The translations under genes and the position numbers were made by a program. Source: JAVJPJ01 sp040217295 (lineage in GTDB: Bacteria; Pseudomonadota; Alphaproteobacteria; Rhodobacterales; Rhodobacteraceae). From it: a stretch of DNA of 42,035 nt. Every line of letters begins with the position of its first letter. Within the stretch, counting starts at the first letter, position 1. Below the pieces are notes generated by a model. That model had not been told where the DNA came from and did not search any database. It saw nothing but the letters and a program-made list of their open reading frames with translations. Below are positions 25,711 through 33,346 of this stretch, one piece after another. Location: the NCBI GenBank assembly GCA_964460185.1, contig CAYWTM010000015.1, positions 1-42,035 on the forward strand. The letters run 5' to 3'.

Positions 25711-26834
25711 CTAGGCTTTAGGCGCGGGCCTTGAAAGCGGTGGTTTTCCCGTCTGGCGGAACCGTGCCGGGGACAGGGCCGCGACCGTCGCCGGATCCAG
25801 CACGGGCGGGCGGCCTGCCACAAGATCGGCGATCAGGCGGCTGGCGGCCGGCGCGGTTTGAAATCCATACCCCCCTGCCCGGCCACCCAGACGAAGGTGG
25901 CATCGGACGGGTCAGGCCCCAGCACCAGCGCCCTGTCGGGCGAAAAGGTGCGCAGGCCCGCCCATGAGGACGTGACGCGTGTCACCTCTTCGGTGACGAA
26001 GTCCTGGTAGCGCGCGATCCCTTCCGCAAGCACCAGGTCTTCGGGCCATGCATCATGGGGTTCGGCCACCGGGTCTTCCTCGGCCGGGGATACGATCAGG
26101 GCTCCCGCGTCGGCTTTTGCATACCATCCTTCGCCAGCGCCCAGCAGCATTGGCCAGCCCGACACGTCATGACCACCCGGTGCGGGGATGCGCGCCACCG
26201 ACCGGCGCATCGGGCGCAAGCCCAGGGGCGCGATACCGGCCATGACAGCGACCTGGTCGGCCCAGGCACCGGCGGCATTCACCAGATGGCGGGCGGTGCG
26301 GCTTTCGGATCCCGCGCGGACCCGCCAACCGCCGTTGATCCTTGTCACTTCGGTGACTTTGGCGCCGGTTTCAACCGCGCCGCCATTTTGGCGGATCGTG
26401 CGCGCAAAGACCTGCACCAGCCTGTCGGTGTCGATATCCCATGCGTCTCCATCGAACGCCACGCCGGTGACGGCATCGGGGTTCAGGATCGGCACGCGGG
26501 CCACGGCCTCGTCCACGTCGATCGGGGACATGTCCATGGCCACAATGTCATGGGCAAACTGCGCCTCCTGGCCTTTTCCCGCCAGCAGCATGAGACCGCG
26601 AGGCGACAGGACGCCACCGTCGAGCGTGTCGTGATCTTCGCGCGAGGCGAGGTTGAGCGCGATGGTGACGTGATGGCCGTAATTGGCCTCGTAGAGGGCC
26701 GCCGAGCGCCCCGAGGCATGATAGGCAAGCGCCGTCTCTGCCTCCAGCAGAAGAACGCGGCCCAGATCCGACAGGCGCGCCCCTGCCGAGGTGCCCGCGA
26801 TACCGCCGCCGATTACAAGAAAATCATGATCCAT
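25711..26834 (-). pseudogene. FAD-dependent glycine/D-amino-acid oxidase-like protein, frameshifted near the 3' end
   Basis: A DAO-family flavoprotein, starting MDHDFLVIGGGIAGTSAGARL (FAD Rossmann motif GGGIAG) and running through ETALAYHASGRSAALYEANYG and TSSWAGLRTFSPDRALVLGPD. As sequenced, the frame leaves the family consensus after WVAGQGG and stops at 25833 (333 residues). In the next frame the expected ending appears intact: YGFQTAPAASRLIADLVAG, then about 30 more residues to a TAG at 25711. One extra G in the run of six (plus-strand C at 25870-25875) would restore a 374-residue protein of normal length. This is therefore a one-base deletion in a homopolymer, either a sequencing error or a real mutation. 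The product would be a soluble amine or amino-acid oxidase; the substrate is unknown. Confidence 0.88.
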
Positions 26835-26875
26835 GGCCCTATCGGTGGCACGGCGCGGCGACGCTTACAAGACTG

Positions 26876-27757
26876 TCAGGGGCTTTCGACACTGCGCCGC
26901 ATCAAGGCAAGGGCGCCCCACAGCAACAGCGCCGGCAAGACCACCATGCGCAGCGCGAAAATGCCGATGATCGTAAGCGACGCGCGGAACAGGGCATCGG
27001 CATTGGCCATCAGTTCGACCGCAGCGGCGCGGTAGCGGCCGATCGCCTCGACCGCGTCGCCCACGCCGTCGCCCGCGGCCTGAAGCTGCGCGCCAAGACG
27101 GGCAAACAGCCCGTCGGCTGCCGCTTGCGGCGTGATATCCTCCGCCGCCCCTTCGGAGGCGCCGATCAAGATGCGCGCCTCGACCGTGATCGCGCTCAGA
27201 TCCGCCATCGCATCGGCCCATTGCGGCGCGGTGATCCGGTCGCCAAGGGCCACGCCGGCTGCAAACCCGAGCGGCAGGATCAGCCCGAACACGGCGCCAA
27301 GCCGGATGGCGTAGGAGGACGGCCCAAGAACCGCACCCGCAGCGGGCAGGATCAACGTCGCCGAGCGCGCCATCAGCCCCAGGCCCAGCAGCGACAGGCC
27401 AAGGGCGGAAATCGGGGCAAACCCGACCGTCGCAAGCGCCGCCCCGGCGGCCACGGCAAACACCACATCGGCCACCCTCTCGACCGTGTCATCGACAGGT
27501 TCCAGCACCTTGAGAGGCTGCAAGGTCGCCTGCGCGCCGACGGAGGCCCCGATCTCGATCTCTTGTGCGGTCGACAGGGCCGCGTTGATGACGCGAAGCG
27601 AGATATAGACGGTCGCCGTGGTGGCCGCGATATCCTCGGCCGCCGCCTGGGCAGGGGCCAACGCAGGATTCAGGGTGGTCCGGCCCGACAATTCCCACAG
27701 GCCGACGGCAAGCGCCAGCATGCCGAACAAACCCAGGACGGCCGCACGCAAGTTCAC
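26876..27757 (-). CDS. Integral membrane protein of unknown function
   Basis: A 293-residue protein that I do not assign to a family. A GTG at 27757 overlaps the stop of the upstream dehydrogenase (GTGA), giving a start of MNLRAAVLGLFGMLALAVGLWELSG, the first transmembrane helix. About three more hydrophobic blocks are seen at ~89-130 (VVFAVAAGAALATVGFAPISALGLSLLGLGLMA), ~149-170 (LGAVFGLILPLGFAAGVALG) and ~259-280 (SLTIIGIFALRMVVLPALLLWGAL). A long alanine-rich segment between the first and second and another before the last look helical and periplasmic. It is translationally coupled to the glyoxylate reductase-like gene and lies 41 nt before the flavin oxidase gene. Its role is unknown. Confidence 0.8.
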   Translation of the reverse strand: MNLRAAVLGLFGMLALAVGLWELSGRTTLNPALAPAQAAAEDIAATTATVYISLRVINAALSTAQEIEIGASVGAQATLQPLKVLEPVDDTVERVADVVFAVAAGAALATVGFAPISALGLSLLGLGLMARSATLILPAAGAVLGPSSYAIRLGAVFGLILPLGFAAGVALGDRITAPQWADAMADLSAITVEARILIGASEGAAEDITPQAAADGLFARLGAQLQAAGDGVGDAVEAIGRYRAAAVELMANADALFRASLTIIGIFALRMVVLPALLLWGALALMRRSVESP

Positions 27758-28740
27758 AGCATACTCGGCACGACCAGATCGGGGGGGCGGTGGCCGTCCG
27801 CGAAGGTCTTGATGTTGATGAGAACCTTTTCGCCCATTTCGATGCGACCCTCGCGCGTTGCAGACCCCATATGGGGCAACAAGACCACGTTTGGCAGTTC
27901 CCGCAGGCGCGGGTTCACCACCCGGCCGCGTTCGAACACGTCCAGACCCGCCCCCGCGATCTCGCCGGCGCGCAACATCCGGGTCAGCGCATTTTCGTCG
28001 ATCACCTCGCCACGCGACGTGTTCACGATAATGGATTGGCTCTTCATCAGCTTCAGCCGTCGCGCGTTCATCAAGTGAAAGGTCGACGGCGTGTGCGGGC
28101 AGTTGATGGAGATCACGTCCATCCGCGCGATCATCTGGTCGAGACTTTCCCAATAGGTCGCCTCAAGCCGTTCCTCGATATCTGAATGGACGCGGCGGCG
28201 GTTGTGGTAATGCACCTGCATCCCGAAGGCCGCGGCGCGTTTTGCAACCGCCTGGCCGATCCGGCCCATCCCCAGGATACCAAGCCGTTTGCCCGCCACG
28301 CGTCCGCCCATGAACGCGGTGGGCGCCCAACCGTCCCATTTGTCCGCCTGCATGATCGCCATGCCTTCGGGAACGCGACGCAGAACGCTCAACAGCAGGG
28401 CCATCGCCATATCTGCGGTGTCATCGGTCATCACGCCGGGTGTGTTCGACACCAGGATGCCGCGCTGACGCGCCGTTGCGACGTCGATGTGGTCAACCCC
28501 CGCGCCGTAATTTGCGATCAATTTCAATCGGTCGCCCGCCTGGCCCAGCATGCCCCCGTCGATCCGGTCGGTGATGCAGGGCACCAGGACGTCGGCGCGT
28601 GTCATGGCGCTGATCAGGGCCGCTTTGTCCAGCGGCCGGTCGTCTTCGCGCAGTTCGACATCGAACAATTCCTTCATCCGGGTTTCCACCGGTTCGGGCA
28701 ACCGTCGCGTCACGACAACACTTAACCGCTCAGCTGGCAT
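27754..28740 (-). CDS. D-isomer 2-hydroxyacid dehydrogenase (glyoxylate/hydroxypyruvate reductase-like)
   Basis: A 328-residue NAD(P)H-dependent 2-hydroxyacid dehydrogenase, close in pattern to glyoxylate/hydroxypyruvate reductase (GyaR-type) by its opening VVVTRRLPEPVETRMKELFDVEL. It contains GVDHIDVATARQRGILVSNTPGVMTDDTADMA, the nucleotide-binding LGILGMGRIGQAVAKRA, and the catalytic set: Arg in VNTSRGEVIDE, Glu in FERGRVVNP (where family members usually read FE.EP), and His in LLPHMGSATREGR. The open frame extends to 29442, but the family start is the ATG at 28740. Its stop overlaps the next gene. A glyoxylate reductase next to an amino-acid oxidase that could produce glyoxylate would make sense. 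Cytoplasmic. Confidence 0.93.
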   Translation of the reverse strand: MPAERLSVVVTRRLPEPVETRMKELFDVELREDDRPLDKAALISAMTRADVLVPCITDRIDGGMLGQAGDRLKLIANYGAGVDHIDVATARQRGILVSNTPGVMTDDTADMAMALLLSVLRRVPEGMAIMQADKWDGWAPTAFMGGRVAGKRLGILGMGRIGQAVAKRAAAFGMQVHYHNRRRVHSDIEERLEATYWESLDQMIARMDVISINCPHTPSTFHLMNARRLKLMKSQSIIVNTSRGEVIDENALTRMLRAGEIAGAGLDVFERGRVVNPRLRELPNVVLLPHMGSATREGRIEMGEKVLINIKTFADGHRPPDLVVPSML

Positions 28741-28842
28741 TGCGGGCCTCCCATCGCTGGCTTTTTCGCCTACGCTCTGACACTCTCCGATCCAAACCTC
28801 AGGTGCAAGCGGATGCCGCAGCGCGCCTCCGGGTAAAGAACA

Positions 28843-29535
28843 ATGATTGAAGCCCGCGCACAGAATGACGCGAGGCAGGCAGAGACGAGCGGGATGCGGA
28901 ACGGTAAAGCAGGAGCCGGCCTTTGGGTCGCTATGTTGGGTGTGGTGGGCATCGGTCTGAGCGTGGCGGGCGCCGAGGTGCCCGAGACGAATCCGGAGCC
29001 GCGACCGTTGGAAATCGCGGCCGTCGTCACGGCCGCCGCGCAGGGTGACGCCACGGCGCAACCGTCTGTCGAGGCCCCTCCGGTGCCATCCACCGCCCAT
29101 GCGGGGCGCGTTGGCCCGGTGACCGGATTTCCCATCCCGCGCTATGTGTCGATGAAGGCATCCGAGGCGAACGCCCGGCGCGGCCCATCGCGCAGCCACC
29201 GCATCGACTGGGTGTTTCAGCGGCGCGGCATGCCGATGATGGTTGTGGCCGAACACGGACATTGGCGCCGCGTCGTGGATCGCGACGGGGTTGGCGGCTG
29301 GATGCACTACACGCTGCTGTCCGGCGAGCGGACGGCGATTGTCGAGGCCGAGATGGTATCGCTGTATCAACGCCCCGATACCGGCGCGCCGGTGCGTGCG
29401 ACCGCCGAAGCCGGCGTGGTGGGGCGTTTGCGCGAATGTCACCCCGATTGGTGCCTGATGGAGGTCGGCGGCTATCGCGGATGGGTCCAGACCAGCGCGA
29501 TCTGGGGCGTGGAGCCCGGCGAGGAATTCGACTGA
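28843..29535 (+). CDS. Exported protein with two bacterial SH3-like domains
   Basis: Up to 230 residues. After a hydrophobic signal/anchor (about residues 27-44, GLWVAMLGVVGIGLSVAG) and a proline/alanine-rich linker come two SH3-like repeats: residues ~100-163 (YVSMKASEANARRGPSRSHRIDWVFQRRGMPMMVVAEHGHWRRVVDRDGVGGWMHYTLL) and ~170-225 (MVSLYQRPDTGAPVRATAEAGVVGRLREC.. GGYRGWVQTSAIWG). Such SH3 proteins usually bind the cell wall or periplasmic peptides. The ATG at 28894 would remove an unlikely hydrophilic 17-residue N-terminus and give a standard signal peptide, so that start is a good alternative. It is divergent from the dehydrogenase run and ends 16 nt from the converging oxygenase. Confidence 0.87.
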   Translation: MIEARAQNDARQAETSGMRNGKAGAGLWVAMLGVVGIGLSVAGAEVPETNPEPRPLEIAAVVTAAAQGDATAQPSVEAPPVPSTAHAGRVGPVTGFPIPRYVSMKASEANARRGPSRSHRIDWVFQRRGMPMMVVAEHGHWRRVVDRDGVGGWMHYTLLSGERTAIVEAEMVSLYQRPDTGAPVRATAEAGVVGRLRECHPDWCLMEVGGYRGWVQTSAIWGVEPGEEFD

Positions 29536-29551
29536 CGCGCGCGGCTGATCG

Positions 29552-30331
29552 CTAGTTCAGCCGTCCGTAGAACGTCATTCGCGCGCTTTCCGACAAGGAC
29601 ACGCCGGGTTCGGAGTTGTAGGCCAAGACGGCCAGCATCCGCATCTTGTCGCTTTCGTTGGGCGATACGCGGTGGATCGAATTTCGCCCCCGGAACAAAA
29701 CCAGTGTCCCCGGATCCATCGTAAGGACCTGCGGCTGTGTCACCCCGTCCAGAAGGGCGGCCACCCCGTCGTAATTCATCTCTCCCGCATCGGCATCGCG
29801 CAGGTCCTTGATGTATTCGAACCGCGATCCCGCATCGGGTTTCTGGATCAGCAAGGTGATGGCGAAGGACGAATTGTCGAAATGCCACCCAAGTTCCTGT
29901 CCGCGCCCGGCATAGTGGATGTTGATCGACGACAGGGGATCGGCATAGGGGTGCAGTTCCACCTGCCCCGTCACGTGCTTCACGAAGTCACGAAACATCG
30001 CGTCATCGTAAAGCGCGCGCAACGGCGAGGCCGCGTCGATCACGTCATCGCAGATGCAGCCCTTCGATGACACCACCTGCCTGTTCGCGGGGTGGTCATC
30101 GGCGAATTCCGGGTTCCTTGGCGTCAGGAACACGGAATGGTTCTGCGCGCAGAAATAGGCCTGATCCCGACCGGCAAGGCCTTCGCGTTGCATCGCGGCC
30201 AGGGCATCGGGGCGGATGAAATCCGCAAGTACCAGAACCCCGTCGACCGTGAGCTTTTCCCGGCAGCGCGCCGCGAATTCGGCATCTGCCAATGGGTGGC
30301 GGGACAGATCAATGATGTCTTCGATATGCAC
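29552..30331 (-). CDS. 2-oxoglutarate/Fe(II) oxygenase resembling the BesD amino-acid halogenase family (HxD form)
   Basis: A 259-residue non-heme iron oxygenase. The iron ligands are H150 and D152 in GWHFDNSSF and H220 in RNSIHRVSP, with R231 (SDKMRML) placed to bind 2-oxoglutarate. Length and local sequence (HPYADPLSSINIHY, GWHFDNSSFAITLLIQ, FEYI) recall BesD/HalD-type amino-acid halogenases and their hydroxylase relatives. BesD-type halogenases have Gly in place of the Asp, so this one should be a hydroxylase rather than a halogenase, perhaps on a free amino acid (inference). The start is GTG at 30331, with GGAG six bases upstream; the open frame further upstream has no support. It follows the M3 peptidase gene by 35 nt. 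Confidence 0.85.
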   Translation of the reverse strand: MHIEDIIDLSRHPLADAEFAARCREKLTVDGVLVLADFIRPDALAAMQREGLAGRDQAYFCAQNHSVFLTPRNPEFADDHPANRQVVSSKGCICDDVIDAASPLRALYDDAMFRDFVKHVTGQVELHPYADPLSSINIHYAGRGQELGWHFDNSSFAITLLIQKPDAGSRFEYIKDLRDADAGEMNYDGVAALLDGVTQPQVLTMDPGTLVLFRGRNSIHRVSPNESDKMRMLAVLAYNSEPGVSLSESARMTFYGRLN

Positions 30332-30366
30332 GGTCTTCTCCGTCGCGGAAATGTCGGGGCTGCCGG

Positions 30367-32394
30367 TCAGGCTACCTTGTCGAGGCCGCGGCCCTTCAGC
30401 AAGGCCTCTACCCCCGGCATCCGGCCCCGGAACGCGGTATAAAGCTGATCGGCCTCCCGGCTGCCACCTGCGGACAGGATGAACTCTTCCAGCCGGGCGG
30501 CGGTGGCGGGATCGAACGCACCGCCCGCCTCTTCGAAGGCCTCGAACGCGTCGGCATCCATGACCTCGGACCACATGTAGCTGTAGTAGCCCGACGAATA
30601 CCCGTCGCCCGCGAAGACATGGGCGAAATGCGGGGTCGCGTGGCGCATCCCGATGGCATGGGGCATGCCGATCCGGCCAAGGGTTTCGGCCTGTGCGGCC
30701 ATCGGGTCGGCGGGTGCCTTTCCATCGTGGAAATCCAGGTCGACAAGGGCCGACGCCACGTATTCGACGGTCTGAAATCCCATGTCATAGGTCTGGGCCG
30801 CCAAGAGACGGTCCAACAGGTCCTTGGGCATCGGCGCGCCGGTTTCGGCATGGCGGGCGTGTTTTTCCAGAACCTCGGGCACTTCCAGCCAGTGTTCATA
30901 AAGCTGGCTTGGCAGTTCCACGAAATCGCGCGCGACCGAGGTGCCGCTGATCGAGCCATAGGTCACATCGCTCAGCATCTGGTGCAGCGCGTGTCCGAAT
31001 TCGTGAAACAGCGTGCGCGCGTCGTCGTAGGACAACAGCGCCGGGTCGCCCTTGGCGAAGTTGCAGACATTGACCACGATGGGCCGGGTATCCCCGCCCA
31101 GTTTTTTCTGGCTGCGCATCGCGGAACACCAAGCGCCGGACCGTTTCGATCCGCGCGCGAAATAATCGCCGATGAACACCGCGACGTGCTTGCCGTTTCG
31201 AGTGACCTCCCACGCGCGGGCGTCGGGGTGGTACATTGGCAGGTCGAGCGGCTTGAACGACAGCCCGAACAGGCGGTTCGCGCAATCGAATGCCGCTTCG
31301 ATCATGGCGTCGAGTTGCAGGTAAGGCTTGAGGGCGGCTTCATCGAGATCGTGTTCCGCCTTGCGGCGTTTCTCGGAATAATAGCGCCAGTCCCACGGCT
31401 CCAGGTCGCCGTTGATCCCGTCCTCACGCAGCATCGCGGTCAGCTTGGCGGCATCTGTCAGGGCCTGCGCCCGGGCGGGTTCCCAGACCTGCATCAGCAG
31501 ATTGCGCACGGCATCGGGTGTGCCGGCCATTTCGGTTTCCAGCTTGTATGCGGCAAAACTGTCATAGCCGAGCAAGCCCGCCCGCTCATCGCGCAGGCCA
31601 AGGATTTCGGCCGCGATGGCGCGGTTGTCGGTCTTGCCGCCATTCATCCCGCGCGCGGCCCAGGCCTTGTGGGCGACCTCGCGCAGGTCGCGGCGGGGCG
31701 AAAATTGCAAGAACGGCACGATGATCGACCGCGACAGGGTGACGACGGGGCCATCCCGGCCCTTTTCGCGGCCCGCCTCGCGTGCGGCGGCCACCGCGAA
31801 GTCGGGCAAGCCGTCAAGATCGCCCTCGGACAGATCCATGAACCAGTCGCGTTCATCAGCCAGAAGGTTCTGGGTGAACTCGGTCCCCAGGACCGCGAGA
31901 CGGCTTTTGACCTCGGCCAGGCGTGCGGCCTGTGCCCCATCAAGCTGCGCGCCCGCGCGCACGAAATAGCGGTGATGCAGGTAGAGAACGCGGGCCTGTT
32001 CGTCGGTCAGGCCAAGTGTCTCACGCTGCTGCCACAAGGTATCCACGCGCTCGAAAAGCTTGCGGTTGTTCACGATCTCGGACGACAGCGCCGAGAGTTT
32101 CGGCGCGAAGTCCCGCTGCAACGCCTCGCGGGCCTCGTTCGACGCGGAACCGGCGAGGTTGTAGAAGACACCCGCCACCCGATCAAGCACCGCATCCGAC
32201 GCTTCAAGCGCATCGATCGTGTTGGCGAAACTGGGTGCATCAGGATTTTCCGCGATCGCTACAACGCCTTCGCGCGCGGCCGTGATGGCGGCCTCCATCG
32301 CGGGGCCGAAATGCGCATCCTCGATCCGCTCGAAGGGGGGCAGGCCAAAAGGCGTGGACCAATCTTGCAAAAGCGGGTTGGCGGCGTCGGTCAT
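30367..32394 (-). CDS. M3-family metallopeptidase (oligopeptidase A / dipeptidyl carboxypeptidase type)
   Basis: A 675-residue zinc metallopeptidase of family M3 that cleaves short peptides in the cytoplasm; length matches PrlC/Dcp. The zinc site is TLFHEFGHALHQ (H464, E465, H468) with the third ligand in the downstream DFVELPSQLYEHW block. Other family features are NPLLQDWSTPFGLPPFERI at the N-terminus and the C-terminal GYSSGYYSYMWSEVMDADAF. No signal peptide is present. An AAGGAG ribosome site lies just before the ATG. It is downstream of an ABC permease gene (85 nt) and upstream of the 2OG oxygenase (35 nt), so peptide uptake and degradation may be linked. PrlC versus Dcp cannot be decided here. 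Confidence 0.95.
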   Translation of the reverse strand: MTDAANPLLQDWSTPFGLPPFERIEDAHFGPAMEAAITAAREGVVAIAENPDAPSFANTIDALEASDAVLDRVAGVFYNLAGSASNEAREALQRDFAPKLSALSSEIVNNRKLFERVDTLWQQRETLGLTDEQARVLYLHHRYFVRAGAQLDGAQAARLAEVKSRLAVLGTEFTQNLLADERDWFMDLSEGDLDGLPDFAVAAAREAGREKGRDGPVVTLSRSIIVPFLQFSPRRDLREVAHKAWAARGMNGGKTDNRAIAAEILGLRDERAGLLGYDSFAAYKLETEMAGTPDAVRNLLMQVWEPARAQALTDAAKLTAMLREDGINGDLEPWDWRYYSEKRRKAEHDLDEAALKPYLQLDAMIEAAFDCANRLFGLSFKPLDLPMYHPDARAWEVTRNGKHVAVFIGDYFARGSKRSGAWCSAMRSQKKLGGDTRPIVVNVCNFAKGDPALLSYDDARTLFHEFGHALHQMLSDVTYGSISGTSVARDFVELPSQLYEHWLEVPEVLEKHARHAETGAPMPKDLLDRLLAAQTYDMGFQTVEYVASALVDLDFHDGKAPADPMAAQAETLGRIGMPHAIGMRHATPHFAHVFAGDGYSSGYYSYMWSEVMDADAFEAFEEAGGAFDPATAARLEEFILSAGGSREADQLYTAFRGRMPGVEALLKGRGLDKVA

Positions 32395-32478
32395 TGCGTT
32401 CTCCTTTGGGGATATACATAGGGCTGCTGGGTGCAGGCTTCGAGCAGCTTTTTTCGCCGCGCACCCCCGTTTGACGGA

Positions 32479-33276
32479 TCAGTCCCGCCGCCCCTCACGG
32501 AGCCGGTGTTCCAATCGGCGCAGCAACAAGGACAGGGTCACGGTCATGGTCAGGTAGATCAGTGCGACCACGTTATAGGTTTCGAAATAGCGAAAGTTGG
32601 AGGCCGCCGTGACCTTGCCCAGTTGCGTCACGTCCAGAACACCCAGAACCGAGACCAGCGAGGAATCCTTGACCATCGCGACGAAATCATTGCCAAGCGG
32701 CGGCAGGATCGTGCGGATCGCTTGCGGAAACACGATATGGCGAAAGCGCTGCCAACGACCCAGCCCCAGCGCCTTGGCGGCTTCGATCTGGCCCGGGTCA
32801 ACCGATTGCAGGCCGGCACGGAACACTTCGGCGATGAATGCGGAATACCCGATCGCAAGCGCGATGATCGCACGCCACAGCAACGGAAAATCACGGGTTC
32901 GGATCGTATCCATGCCGATGCTTTCCGCAATCCAGTTGTAGCCCGCGACGATGGCCGGCGCGAAAACGAAGGCCACATACAGCAGCAAGACGATGATCGG
33001 AATGCCGCGCACGACCTCGATATAGAACCGCGCAAGCTGACGCAGGATCAGGCTTTTTGACAGGCTCGCCAGTGCCAGCAGCATCCCGACGCTTGCGGCC
33101 AGGGCAAAGCCTACCAGCGTCACGAAAATCGTGATCAGGATCCCCCGGCGCAGCGTGTCGAGCACTTGGAGGTAGATGTCTTGCGTGGCGACCTGCCACA
33201 GCGCGTAGAGGCCAAGGCCGGCCAGCGCCAGCAGCCAATAGGGGAAATCGCGATCTGGGGGCGCAGAGGGGAGCAT
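32479..33276 (-). CDS. Polar amino-acid ABC transporter permease
   Basis: A 265-residue inner-membrane permease of the His/Glu/Gln/Arg (HEQRo, GlnP-like) family. Four to five transmembrane segments are visible, beginning FPYWLLALAGLGLYALWQVA, then LDTLRRGILITIFVTLVGFALAASVGMLLALA, and FYIEVVRGIPIIVLLLYVAFVF. The EAA loop that docks on the ATPase is intact (IEAAKALGLGRWQRFRHIVFPQAIRTILPPLGND). The ATG at 33276 gives the expected short cytoplasmic N-terminus; the longer open frame is not supported. It follows the molybdopterin oxidoreductase by 70 nt and lies two genes downstream of a matching binding protein. No ATPase gene is in this cluster. Confidence 0.93.
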   Translation of the reverse strand: MLPSAPPDRDFPYWLLALAGLGLYALWQVATQDIYLQVLDTLRRGILITIFVTLVGFALAASVGMLLALASLSKSLILRQLARFYIEVVRGIPIIVLLLYVAFVFAPAIVAGYNWIAESIGMDTIRTRDFPLLWRAIIALAIGYSAFIAEVFRAGLQSVDPGQIEAAKALGLGRWQRFRHIVFPQAIRTILPPLGNDFVAMVKDSSLVSVLGVLDVTQLGKVTAASNFRYFETYNVVALIYLTMTVTLSLLLRRLEHRLREGRRD

Positions 33277-33346
33277 GGGCGCAGTCCTTTGGCGGGCCGG
33301 TCCTAAGTAGCCGCGGAGGATGCGACGGACAATGCCACCTTTCAGA

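Noticed and set aside
27754..29442. Extended N-terminus of the 2-hydroxyacid dehydrogenase up to 29442
   Set aside because: The extra ~230 residues run antisense through the SH3-domain gene and lack any family similarity; the family start is the ATG at 28740.
30619..32421. 600-residue open frame antisense to the M3 peptidase
   Set aside because: Mirror of a real gene with the HEFGH zinc motif; the antisense product has no recognisable domain.
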